The notes under the pieces: generated by a model
Told to the model about the DNA's origin: nothing
The model's input: the letters and a program-made list of their open reading frames with translations, nothing else
The model's database searches: none
Assembly: GCA_964343195.1 (NCBI GenBank)
Contig: CAYFIR010000005.1
Coordinates: 1-64,000 of the forward strand
DNA from: CAYVAP01 sp964343195
GTDB taxonomy: Bacteria; Bacteroidota; Bacteroidia; J057
Reading direction: 5' to 3'
DNA length: 64,000 bases
Made by a program: the position numbers and the translations under genes
Shown: one piece after another, positions 1 through 7,059 of the stretch
Numbering within the stretch: the first letter of the stretch is position 1
Layout of the letters: each line of letters starts with the position of its first letter

Positions 1-53
1 GAAATCGCACTTTCAGAGGAAGCATATTAAAAATCCGATTGCGGAGCTAAAAA

Positions 54-131
54 AAAGTAGGTCCCGCTGATCCACGATCCCGCGAAGCGGGGAGGCGACA
101 CTGCAATTGGAAAAGCATTTTGGATAAAGTC
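54..131 (+). repeat. 78-bp interspersed repeat, copy A
   Basis: This 78-bp stretch matches 33688-33765 in the same orientation at 76 of 78 positions; the two differences are adjacent (ac versus gt). It contains a small hairpin, CCCGC-GAA-GCGGG. The tail shared with copy B (cattttggataaagtc) also occurs at 6696-6719. It lies directly downstream of the aldo/keto reductase remnant. No reading frame crosses it. Confidence 0.85.
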
Positions 132-135
132 TAGC

Positions 136-450
136 TTAGCTTGCGGGGGATTTCTTGTAGGCTGAGGCCGAATTCAGCTGGTCAATTTCCTTGGGTGTCA
201 GCAGCAGTTCGGTGGCATGGGAAAATACATTCAGATGGCTGGCGTTGGTTGCACTTGCAATAGGAGCGGTGACCAAAGGATTTTGGATGAGCCAGGCCCG
301 GGCAACCGTTGACTGAGTGGTATTGTGGACTTTACTGATTTTGTCCAGGGCGTCCAGGATTCGGAATCCTCAATCAGTGAAGGATTTCTTGACCATGCCG
401 CCGCGGGCAAGATCCGCGAGATCTGCCTCGCTGCGATATTTGCCTGTCTG
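136..450 (-). pseudogene. aldo/keto reductase remnant (C-terminal third, in-frame stop)
   Basis: The minus strand encodes the familiar end of an aldo/keto reductase. It starts at TGKYRSEADL (codons at 447-430), runs through ILDALDKI, ARAWLIQNP and APIASAT, and ends at TAA (138-136). The reading frame is interrupted by TGA at 372-370, where GFRILDAL follows immediately in the same frame, so this is a nonsense change and not a frameshift. The N-terminal two thirds of the barrel, including the catalytic Asp/Tyr/Lys part, are missing: upstream of 450 the similarity stops abruptly. The family reduces aldehydes or ketones with NADPH, but this copy cannot make a working enzyme. Confidence 0.7.
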
Positions 451-554
451 TCGATGGTGTTGAATCCCATTTCGATGAACTGATCGCCAGCGAATTTGGG
501 TTTGTAGACTCCAGCCACCTGAACAAATTCGTGAAGCGGCAGCAAGGGGAGTGA
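450..554 (+). pseudogene. possible AraC-type HTH fragment
   Basis: A short plus-strand frame reads ASEFGFVDSSHLNKFVKR and then stops at 552-554. This resembles the second helix-turn-helix of AraC regulators (GF-D-SHF-K-FKR). It begins where the aldo/keto reductase similarity on the other strand ends, as if two broken genes had been joined. The piece is only about 34 codons long and has no start, so the identification is weak. Confidence 0.3.
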
Positions 555-630
555 TTCGCATGAATTAAGGGCTGAAAAAATTACTTGCCAAAAAATCGGT
601 TGTGAGAAAATCAAGAAACGGCCAGCTTTG

Positions 631-700
631 AACTCCCAACTCCCAACTCCCAACTCCCAACTCCCAACTCCGAACCCCGAACTCCGAACTTCAAATTCCA
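631..700 (+). repeat. heptamer tandem array upstream of ada
   Basis: Ten 7-bp units in a row: aactccc five times, then aactccg, aaccccg, aactccg, aacttca and aattcca. The array ends five bases before the ada start codon, so it must lie in the leader or core promoter region. Comparable 7-bp arrays lie before several other genes of this window. Confidence 0.85.
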
Positions 701-704
701 CCCC

Positions 705-1814
705 ATGCCCATCACTTCGCCCCAACAAATCGACGACTATTACCGTGCCCTGATAGAGCGGGACTCCAGCTACATCGGCGTGTTCTACGTTGGGGTAAAA
801 ACCACCTCGGTGTTCTGTATCGCTACCTGTCGGGCCCGCAAACCCAAGAAGGAGAATGTCGAGTTCTATTCCTCCTTCAAGGAAGCTTTGCAGCATGGGT
901 TCCGGCCCTGTAAGATTTGTAAACCCACCGAGAATGCCCATCAGACGCCGGAGGAAGTGGAGCGGGCCATCGCCCTCGTCAAGCAGCAACCGCAGGAAAA
1001 AATCTCCGATCAGCGACTCAGGGAAGCGGGTATCAGCCCCGATCTGGTCAGGCGCTGGTTCAAGCAGCAATACGGGCTCACCTTTCACGCATTCCAACGC
1101 ATGTACCGAATCAACAACGCCTACAAAGACCTGAAAGACGGCAAAAAAGCCACCCACACGGCATTTGACCAGGGATACGAATCCCTCAGTGGCTTTGGTT
1201 ACACCTACAAAAAGCTTATGGGAGAAGCTCCTTCCAACAGCGACGGTCAAAATGTGATCCTCATCAACCGCATCACCACTCCCTTGGGCCCCATGTTTGT
1301 ATGCGCCACGGATGAAGGCATTTGCCTGCTGGAGTTCACCGATCGGCGCGCACTGGAAACCGAAATGGGCGATCTGCAAAAGCGGCTCGATGCCCAGATC
1401 CTGATTGGAGAAAATGAGCACATTCGCCAGGCGAAGAAAGAAGTGGAGGAATACTTCGAAGGCAAGCGAATGGCATTTGACCTGAAACTGCACACACCCG
1501 GCACGGATTTTCAGCAGACGGTTTGGCAGGCTTTGCAGGAGATACCCTATGGAGATACTGCCTCCTATCAGGCTCAGGCTGAGCGAATTCACAACCCCAA
1601 AGCCGTGCGCGCTGTCGCTCGTGCCAATGGGCAAAACCGCATTGCCATCGTGATTCCCTGCCACCGGGTAATCGGCAAGGATGGAAGTTTGACAGGCTAT
1701 GCAGGTGGAATTGAGCGAAAAAAATGGTTGCTTGACTTCGAAAGAAGAACCCGCCAGCAACTTCATCCAGGGGAAGAACTCACCCTCGGAAGACAACTCT
1801 CCATCATCGAATGA
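705..1814 (+). CDS. ada: bifunctional Ada-type DNA alkylation repair protein / regulator
   Basis: Removes methyl groups from DNA and, when methylated, activates repair genes. The 369-residue protein has the full Ada layout. An N-terminal zinc domain carries Cys38, Cys42, Cys69 and Cys72, the same positions as in E. coli Ada, where Cys38 takes the methylphosphotriester methyl group. An AraC-type HTH region lies at about 95-175. A C-terminal O6-alkylguanine transferase domain follows, with the active site IPCHRVIG (nucleophile Cys319). It is the first gene of a packed operon, and its TGA overlaps the next ATG by four bases, which suggests translational coupling. Autoregulation through Ada is expected from the family. 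No Ada box was identified. Confidence 0.95.
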   Translation: MPITSPQQIDDYYRALIERDSSYIGVFYVGVKTTSVFCIATCRARKPKKENVEFYSSFKEALQHGFRPCKICKPTENAHQTPEEVERAIALVKQQPQEKISDQRLREAGISPDLVRRWFKQQYGLTFHAFQRMYRINNAYKDLKDGKKATHTAFDQGYESLSGFGYTYKKLMGEAPSNSDGQNVILINRITTPLGPMFVCATDEGICLLEFTDRRALETEMGDLQKRLDAQILIGENEHIRQAKKEVEEYFEGKRMAFDLKLHTPGTDFQQTVWQALQEIPYGDTASYQAQAERIHNPKAVRAVARANGQNRIAIVIPCHRVIGKDGSLTGYAGGIERKKWLLDFERRTRQQLHPGEELTLGRQLSIIE

Positions 1815-2278
1815 GCAACACCCTCGTACCTCTTGATCCCTTTTACTTCATCGGCATTGCTACACGTACCACCAACGAAGGCGGAAAGGCTGCCGAGGAC
1901 CTCGAAAAACTCTGGGGACGCTTTTACTCCGAGAACATTCCCGGCCGCATTCCCAATGCCCTGGGGCCGGAGGTGTATTCGGTTTATACCGACTATGCCA
2001 GCGATTACGAGGGGGAATACACCACTGTGATTGGTCTGCGGGTAGCCAATCTGGATGAAATCCCGGATGGCATGGTGGGGCGTGAGTTTGGGGAAGGCAA
2101 GTATCAAAAGTTTGTTGCGAAAGGTCCCATGCCCCAGGCGGTCATGCAGCAATGGCAGGAAATCTGGCAAAAAGATGGTGAGCTAAACCGAGCCTATACG
2201 GCTGATTTTGAAGTATATGGCCCCAACTCACAGAATGGAGACGAGTCAGAAGTAGAGATTTTCATAGCCATTGCGTAA
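1811..2278 (+). CDS. GyrI-like / AraC effector-binding domain protein
   Basis: This 155-residue protein consists of a single GyrI-like small-molecule binding domain (the fold used as effector domain in many AraC/MerR regulators). Signs are the repeated beta-alpha-beta-beta pattern, the central YTDYASDYEGEYTTVIGL strand segment, and the family-type GKYQKFVAKGPMPQAVMQQW. It has no DNA-binding domain of its own, so it probably binds a ligand alone or works with the neighbouring Ada protein. The start ATG overlaps the ada stop by four bases and the next gene begins nine bases after its stop. The ligand is not predictable from sequence. Confidence 0.75.
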   Translation: MSNTLVPLDPFYFIGIATRTTNEGGKAAEDLEKLWGRFYSENIPGRIPNALGPEVYSVYTDYASDYEGEYTTVIGLRVANLDEIPDGMVGREFGEGKYQKFVAKGPMPQAVMQQWQEIWQKDGELNRAYTADFEVYGPNSQNGDESEVEIFIAIA

Positions 2279-2287
2279 TATGGATTC

Positions 2288-3130
2288 ATGGAAATGCCTG
2301 ACTATCTCAACGCTGATTATGACCACAATTCTGCCGAATTGGTGGAGGTATTTGACGAACTCCCCCTCTGGGCAGCTCCTTTTGGGCTGAAGCTGCTGGA
2401 TCACATTCGCTACCGAAAGGGAATCATGGCCCTGGATGTTGGCTTTGGGGCGGGTTTTCCGCTGACGGAGCTGGCCATGCGATTGGATCAGCATTCCAAA
2501 GTCTATGGCATCGATCCCTGGGAACCCGCAGTCGCGCGGGCCGAAAAGAAGATTGCATGCTATGGCATCAGCAACGTCGAAATCATCCGGGGAGTAGCCG
2601 AATTTATTCCCCTTCCGGATGAATCCATTGACCTGATAGTCAGCAACAATGGCCTCAACAATGTGCAGAACATCAGTGAGGCGCTGAGGGAATGTAACCG
2701 GGTGATGAAGCCAGAAGGGCAATTCGTCCAAACCATGAACCTGGAAGGCTCCATGAGCGAGTTTTATACCTCGCTGGAAAAAGTGTTGATCGACACTGGG
2801 CAGCAGGAACTGGTGGAAGCCATGAACGCGCAGATTCACCAGCTACGCAAACCACTGGATGAGTACCTTATGCTGATCGAATCTCACGGTTTTTCCATTG
2901 AGTCGGTCATTCATGACGAGTTTCAGTACCGATTTGTGGATGCTACCACCATGTTCAACCACTACTTCATACGCATGGCCTTCCTTGACGGCTGGAAAAG
3001 CATCGTCCCAGGCGACAGACAGGCAGAAGTATTCACCAGGGTGGAAAAACTCCTGAATGAGCAGGCGGAAGCCACAGGCAGCCTGACGCTGACGATTCCC
3101 TTTGTCCTGATTGATGGAAAAAAAGCCTGA
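2288..3130 (+). CDS. class I SAM-dependent methyltransferase
   Basis: A 280-residue Rossmann methyltransferase. Motif I is ALDVGFGAG at about 48-56, followed by the acidic loop YGIDPWEPAV that contacts the SAM ribose. LIVSNNGLNNV sits at the motif IV position, and RVMKPEGQFV is the usual strand before the final helices. It belongs to the broad UbiE/COQ5-like type 11 group. The acceptor cannot be named. It lies nine bases after the GyrI-like gene and its end overlaps the start of the hydrolase gene, so it is firmly inside the ada operon. Confidence 0.8.
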   Translation: MEMPDYLNADYDHNSAELVEVFDELPLWAAPFGLKLLDHIRYRKGIMALDVGFGAGFPLTELAMRLDQHSKVYGIDPWEPAVARAEKKIACYGISNVEIIRGVAEFIPLPDESIDLIVSNNGLNNVQNISEALRECNRVMKPEGQFVQTMNLEGSMSEFYTSLEKVLIDTGQQELVEAMNAQIHQLRKPLDEYLMLIESHGFSIESVIHDEFQYRFVDATTMFNHYFIRMAFLDGWKSIVPGDRQAEVFTRVEKLLNEQAEATGSLTLTIPFVLIDGKKA

Positions 3131-4043
3131 TTATAAGACCTATTCCCATTCTGAAATGCAACACACCGATCAAGCCACCTCCAATGTTGAGTATCCCGAT
3201 TGGCTCAATCGCCGGGAGTACCCCTTTGAAAGCCATGTTTTTGAGCAGCCCATGGGCCGCATGCACTATGTGGATGAAGGCGAAGGTGAACCCATCGTCA
3301 TGGTGCATGGAAATCCCGGTTGGTCCTTTGAATTTCGGGATGTGATCAAGGCCATGTCGGCCACACATCGCTGTATCGCCCCTGATCACATCGGCTTTGG
3401 ACTTTCGGATAAACCCTTTGAGTGGGACTATATGCCCACCAGTCAGGCAGAGAACTTCGAGCGCTTCATGGAAAGCCTGGATCTCGACGGCATCACCCTG
3501 ATTGTCAATGACTGGGGCGGACCCATAGGACTTTCCTATGCGATCAATCACCCCGAAAAGATAAAGCGCCTGATCATCCTGAATACCTGGCTTTGGTCGG
3601 TGGCAGACGACTGGTATTACCAGGGATTTAGCGGATTCATGGGCGGAGCCATTGGGCGCTTTCTGATCAAACACTTCAACTTTTTCGGCAAGCAGGTGGT
3701 GAAACAGGCCGTAGGGGATTCCCGAAAATTGGACAGGGAAATCCACGCCCACTATTACCTGCATTTGGCAACGAAAGAAGATCGCAAGGGCAATTACATA
3801 TTCCCCAGGGAAATCGTAGGTTCCAGCAAATGGCTGGATAGCCTCTGGCAGCAGCGCGAAAAGATCAATCAGATCCCGACTCATTTCATCTGGGGGATGA
3901 AGGACATCGCCTTCCGAGAAAAGGAGCTGAACTACTGGCTGAAGCACTGGCCCAATGCAGAGGTAACAAGGCTGCCCGAAGTCGGCCATTATCCGCAGGA
4001 AGAGGCTACAGAGGTGGTAATAGGCGTGTTGGAAGGAAAATAA
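3114..4043 (+). CDS. alpha/beta hydrolase, haloalkane dehalogenase-like
   Basis: A 309-residue alpha/beta hydrolase with the dehalogenase signature. The oxyanion region is HGNPGWSFEFRD. The nucleophile elbow is VNDWGGPIG, with Asp133 (not Ser) as nucleophile followed by Trp, which binds the halide in dehalogenases. The acid is likely Asp264 (WGMKDIAF) and the base His292 (EVGHYPQEE). Haloalkane dehalogenases hydrolyse carbon-halogen bonds to alcohols; fluoroacetate or epoxide hydrolase relatives share much of the pattern, so the substrate is open. ATG at 3114 is preferred over an in-frame TTG three bases upstream; it overlaps the methyltransferase by 17 bases. The stop overlaps the next ATG by one base. 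Confidence 0.8.
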   Translation: MEKKPDYKTYSHSEMQHTDQATSNVEYPDWLNRREYPFESHVFEQPMGRMHYVDEGEGEPIVMVHGNPGWSFEFRDVIKAMSATHRCIAPDHIGFGLSDKPFEWDYMPTSQAENFERFMESLDLDGITLIVNDWGGPIGLSYAINHPEKIKRLIILNTWLWSVADDWYYQGFSGFMGGAIGRFLIKHFNFFGKQVVKQAVGDSRKLDREIHAHYYLHLATKEDRKGNYIFPREIVGSSKWLDSLWQQREKINQIPTHFIWGMKDIAFREKELNYWLKHWPNAEVTRLPEVGHYPQEEATEVVIGVLEGK

Positions 4044-4522
4044 TGGCATTCATGGGAGTAGATTTTTCGTCAGAAAGCCTTTCGCTAACAGCCCTCAATG
4101 GTCGCTGGTACATCCACCTGACCAATTTCCCCATGTGGCTAAAAGGGGACAGGACCTCTCCCTCCTTCAATTATAAAATCACCTGGAAAGGCGGTCGGGA
4201 GGTGCTGGAGGATCGGGTTGAATATTGGCAAAAGGGGAAAAACAGGACTATCGTTGGCTACGACTGGCCTCTGGATGAGCATAATCGAACCTTCGCATGG
4301 CGTGGGAAAGGACTGCTGTGGCTTTTGGAGAGCAGGTGGGAAATTCTGTATATGGACCCGAAAGGGCAATGGGCAATTATATATTTTCGTGAGACCCTGT
4401 TCACTCCGGAGGGGTATGATGTGATTGCCCGTAGTCCCACCCTCGAGGAGGAAATGATTTCCGAAATGCAGCGTAAGCTATCTGACCTGAAGATCTCCGA
4501 GGAACTGACATTGATCTCCTGA
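4043..4522 (+). CDS. lipocalin-like protein
   Basis: A 159-residue protein without a signal peptide that resembles bacterial lipocalins (Blc type). It has an N-terminal NGRWYIHLTNFPMW, matching the GxW motif of the first strand, alternating beta-strand segments through the middle, and a closing pattern GYDVIARSPTLEEE like the end of Blc (ditto 'ARSP' after the last strand). Blc lipocalins bind lysophospholipids at the outer membrane, but this copy lacks a lipobox and should be cytoplasmic as written. The ATG lies inside the stop codon of the hydrolase gene (taATG), so the two are translationally coupled. Confidence 0.6.
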   Translation: MAFMGVDFSSESLSLTALNGRWYIHLTNFPMWLKGDRTSPSFNYKITWKGGREVLEDRVEYWQKGKNRTIVGYDWPLDEHNRTFAWRGKGLLWLLESRWEILYMDPKGQWAIIYFRETLFTPEGYDVIARSPTLEEEMISEMQRKLSDLKISEELTLIS

Positions 4523-4548
4523 ACACCCCGACAGCATTAACCCATACG

Positions 4549-5046
4549 ATGATGCCTCCCGAAAAACCCTTAGTGAGTGCCGTGTACCTTTTGAAAAAGT
4601 TCCCCGGAAAAGGCGGCTGGACCTATGCAGAGATTCCGGAGGTCTTACAGAATAAACACAACCCCTTTGGTTGGGTGAAAGTGCGTGGCTCAATTGATGA
4701 CTACGAACTCAAGCACTACAAGCTCATGCCCATGGGAGAAGGGAGGCTTTTTTTACCGGTAAAAGCCGCCATTCGAAAGAAAATCCACAAGGAGGCGGGA
4801 GATGCGGTGTTGATCACCCTGTATTCCGATGAGATGCCTTTGGAGATTCCCGAGGAGATTGTCGAATGTTTCCAAACGGAGTCCCCCAGGGTTTACGAAA
4901 CTTTTCTGGCTTTCACCGAAGGTGAGCGAAAAGCCTACCTTGACTGGATCTATTCTGCCAAAACCGACGAAACCCGTGTGAAGCGTATTGCAGGGATGAT
5001 GGAGAGGCTGCAAAAGAAGCTTAAATTCTACGACAAAGATGAATGA
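4549..5046 (+). CDS. DUF1905 / YdeI (OmdA)-family protein
   Basis: A 165-residue protein made of a DUF1905 beta-barrel-like domain (about 5-95, with GWVKVRGSIDDYELKHYKL and the GDAVLITLYSD strand) and a C-terminal helical YdeI/OmpD-associated region (about 100-160, PEEIVECF, FLAFTEGERKAYLDWIYSAK). Family members have been linked to bacteriocin or peptide resistance, without a defined mechanism. It follows the lipocalin-like gene by 26 bases and is probably the last gene of the ada operon. Two consecutive ATG codons open the frame; the first is taken. Confidence 0.75.
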   Translation: MMPPEKPLVSAVYLLKKFPGKGGWTYAEIPEVLQNKHNPFGWVKVRGSIDDYELKHYKLMPMGEGRLFLPVKAAIRKKIHKEAGDAVLITLYSDEMPLEIPEEIVECFQTESPRVYETFLAFTEGERKAYLDWIYSAKTDETRVKRIAGMMERLQKKLKFYDKDE

Positions 5047-5145
5047 GGGCCTGAACTTTTCTGGTTATTTTTTCCTGGACATTGGGCTGTGGCGCCCTTC
5101 CTTCCGACCTTTGCAGATCCAAAACCAACTAAACAATTAGGGTTC

Positions 5146-6387
5146 ATGGCAAAATTTTGGGTCAAGCGGTCTCAGGACGAAATCAAGGAGCGGGTGTTCA
5201 AAGCTCTCAGTGAAAATGTGAATTACGAAAAAGAGGGTATCCTGGGCATACCTGCCTCATACCTGGACGAACGGGTCTTTAACCAGGATGCATCTTTTCT
5301 CAAGGATGCGCCATTTCTCTATGCCCTGACCCAAAATCCCAACCATATTGGGTGCCATACCCTGGGTAAATCCGAGCCATTCTTCGCAGGGACTCAGGCC
5401 ATAGAGCGGGAACTGATCGATATATGTGCAGTTGACATCCTCAAGGGAAATCCCGGAGAGCAGGATGGCTATGTCGCGGCGGGCGGCACCGAAGCCAATA
5501 TTCAGGCCATCTGGGTGTATCGCAATTATTTTATGCGTGAGCACGGAGCCAAACGTGAAGAAATCGCCATCCTATGTAGCCAGGACAGCCATTACTCCAT
5601 GGATAAGGCAGGAAACCTGCTGGTGTTGGACCTCTTCAAGTTTGAGGTGGATGACGATACGCGCCTGGCTAGCACCGAGATGGTGGCAGCTGCAATCGAT
5701 CGGGCCAGGGCCGCTGGCAAAAAGTACTTTATCACCATCGCCAACATGATGACTACCATGTTTGGGTCGGTGGATGATGTTGAGGCGATTCTAACGGCTC
5801 TGAAAACTTCGAACAGCAAATTCAGGCTTCATGTGGATGGGGCCTACGGAGGCTTTTACTACCCATTTACCGACGAAGGGAGCAAGCTGACTTTTCAGAA
5901 TTCAGACATTAGCTCTTTCACCCTTGACGCCCATAAAATGGCCCAGTCGCCATACGGAACCGGAATTTTTCTGATTCGCAAGGGACTGATCCAGTATGCG
6001 AACACACAGGAAGCCAGCTATGTAGAGGGCGAAGACTTTACCCTGAGTGGCAGTCGGTCTGGCGCCAATGCCATTGCGGTGTGGATGATCCTTTCCCAAA
6101 ATGGCCCCTATGGCTGGGATGAGAAGATTTTCATTCTTCAGAAACGTGCCGAGTGGCTAAGCAAACAGTTGACCAGCCTTGGCGTGGAGTTTTACAGACA
6201 CGCTGGATCCAACATCGTCACCATCCGGACCCCTTACGTGCATCCTTCGGTAGCGTCGCATTATGGCCTCGTACCTGATAACCACCATGCCCCCAGGTGG
6301 TACAAGATCGTGATCATGGAGCATGTTTCAATTGAGAAGCTTTCGCTTTTTATCGAGGACATGAAAAGTAAAATTCCCATGGCGTAA
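5146..6387 (+). CDS. PLP-dependent decarboxylase (group II, MfnA/GAD-like)
   Basis: A 413-residue fold-type I PLP enzyme of the aromatic/acidic amino-acid decarboxylase group. GYVAAGGTEANIQAIWVYR binds the PLP phosphate, HVDGAYGGFY carries the Asp that contacts the PLP ring nitrogen, and LDAHKMAQSPYGTG carries the Schiff-base Lys264. GSRSGANAIAVW is the conserved substrate-side loop. The amino acid substrate (tyrosine, aspartate or glutamate type) cannot be fixed from sequence. The frame is open upstream to a GTG at 5089, but the ATG at 5146 fits the family start better. It lies 99 bases after the ada operon and may have its own promoter. Confidence 0.85.
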   Translation: MAKFWVKRSQDEIKERVFKALSENVNYEKEGILGIPASYLDERVFNQDASFLKDAPFLYALTQNPNHIGCHTLGKSEPFFAGTQAIERELIDICAVDILKGNPGEQDGYVAAGGTEANIQAIWVYRNYFMREHGAKREEIAILCSQDSHYSMDKAGNLLVLDLFKFEVDDDTRLASTEMVAAAIDRARAAGKKYFITIANMMTTMFGSVDDVEAILTALKTSNSKFRLHVDGAYGGFYYPFTDEGSKLTFQNSDISSFTLDAHKMAQSPYGTGIFLIRKGLIQYANTQEASYVEGEDFTLSGSRSGANAIAVWMILSQNGPYGWDEKIFILQKRAEWLSKQLTSLGVEFYRHAGSNIVTIRTPYVHPSVASHYGLVPDNHHAPRWYKIVIMEHVSIEKLSLFIEDMKSKIPMA

Positions 6388-6451
6388 GTAGGACTTTTTG
6401 CATTTTTTTAATGAGGAAAATCCCCACACAGGGTCTGGAAACCATATTTTA

Positions 6452-6635
6452 GAATTAATCAACCTCAGGGTTTCAGGCTGATGTTGATTAATTCGGAGTC
6501 CAGAGCAGATACCACTGGGCGTCAGAGACGCTGCAACAGTACGTTTCGCTTCAGAGAAGCTCACGAGCGAAACCGCTATAGCGGTTCTAAACAGTTTTCC
6601 GTCCATAAGGACGGGCTGGTTAGGCTCTCTGAGCC
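6452..6635 (+). other. chain of short perfect hairpins (possible structured RNA or REP-like region)
   Basis: Within a 672-base gene-free gap (6388-7059) there are six near-consecutive perfect inverted repeats. They are 6452-6463/6483-6494 (12-bp stem, gaattaatcaac), 6519-6531 (GCGTC-aga-GACGC), 6543-6550/6566-6573 (GTTTCGCT/AGCGAAAC), 6571-6586 (AACCGC-TATA-GCGGTT), 6599-6614 (CCGTCC-ATAA-GGACGG) and 6623-6635 (GGCTC-TCT-GAGCC). No convincing reading frame covers them, and T-tracts typical of terminators are absent after most stems. The function is unknown. Confidence 0.6.
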
Positions 6636-6695
6636 GACACCCACCGTCTTCTAGTCTCTGACTTTTGACATGCCATAGCGCTTGGAAATGAGTGC

Positions 6696-6719
6696 CATTT
6701 TGGATAAAGTCCAGGTAAG
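6696..6719 (+). repeat. 24-bp fragment of the 78-bp repeat family
   Basis: The 24 bases beginning cattttggataaagtccagg are identical to 33750-33773, which is the end of repeat copy B and its flank. The start of the same string forms the tail of copy A at 115-131. Confidence 0.7.
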
Positions 6720-6746
6720 TAGGAGATCAAAAATAACAACAAATGT

Positions 6747-6870
6747 GAATCAAGGGTTCTGATCATGGTCTTGTAGAGGCGACCCGCAGGTTCGCCTGAT
6801 ACGCTAGGCGAACCTACGGGTCGCCTCTACGACGTGCTACAGCCCTTTTTGGGGGGTGAACCCTTGATTC
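6747..6870 (+). mobile_element. 124-bp nested palindrome, MITE-like
   Basis: The outer ends are a perfect 13-bp inverted repeat (gaatcaagggttc at 6747-6759 and its complement at 6858-6870). Inside lies a 25-bp inverted repeat with one mismatch (6773-6797 and 6806-6830) around an 8-base loop; each arm contains GTAGAGGCGACCCG or a close match. No coding sequence is present. The design, with terminal repeats around a strong internal hairpin and no gene, fits a miniature inverted-repeat element. No target-site duplication was evident. Confidence 0.6.
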
Positions 6871-6884
6871 GGATGACAAATGAG

Positions 6885-6940
6885 AGGTATGGAGGTCATA
6901 AGCAGCGATTTGCCTTCATATCCCCATATACTCCATACCT
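6885..6940 (+). other. 10-bp inverted repeat upstream of the phosphatase gene
   Basis: AGGTATGGAG (6885-6894) and CTCCATACCT (6931-6940) are perfect complements separated by 36 bases. They lie about 120 bases before the next start codon. This could be an operator or the remains of another small repeat. Confidence 0.4.
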
Positions 6941-7059
6941 ACATAATTGTGTCCAACTACGTAAAACGGAGAAAATGCAACAAAGGCTTTACCTACAGCT
7001 TGATCTGAATTAATGGAGCTTTTGGAAGTTCGGGCTCTCAAGTAGTTCGAAGGATTCCC

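Noticed and set aside
631..700. CRISPR array or coding repeat
   Set aside because: Units of 7 bases follow directly without spacers, so neither a CRISPR nor a protein repeat fits.
231..1796. 521-codon open frame on the minus strand opposite ada
   Set aside because: It runs antisense through ada, which has perfect family motifs. The translated sequence has no domain-like pattern except the aldo/keto reductase region at one end, which is in part another frame.
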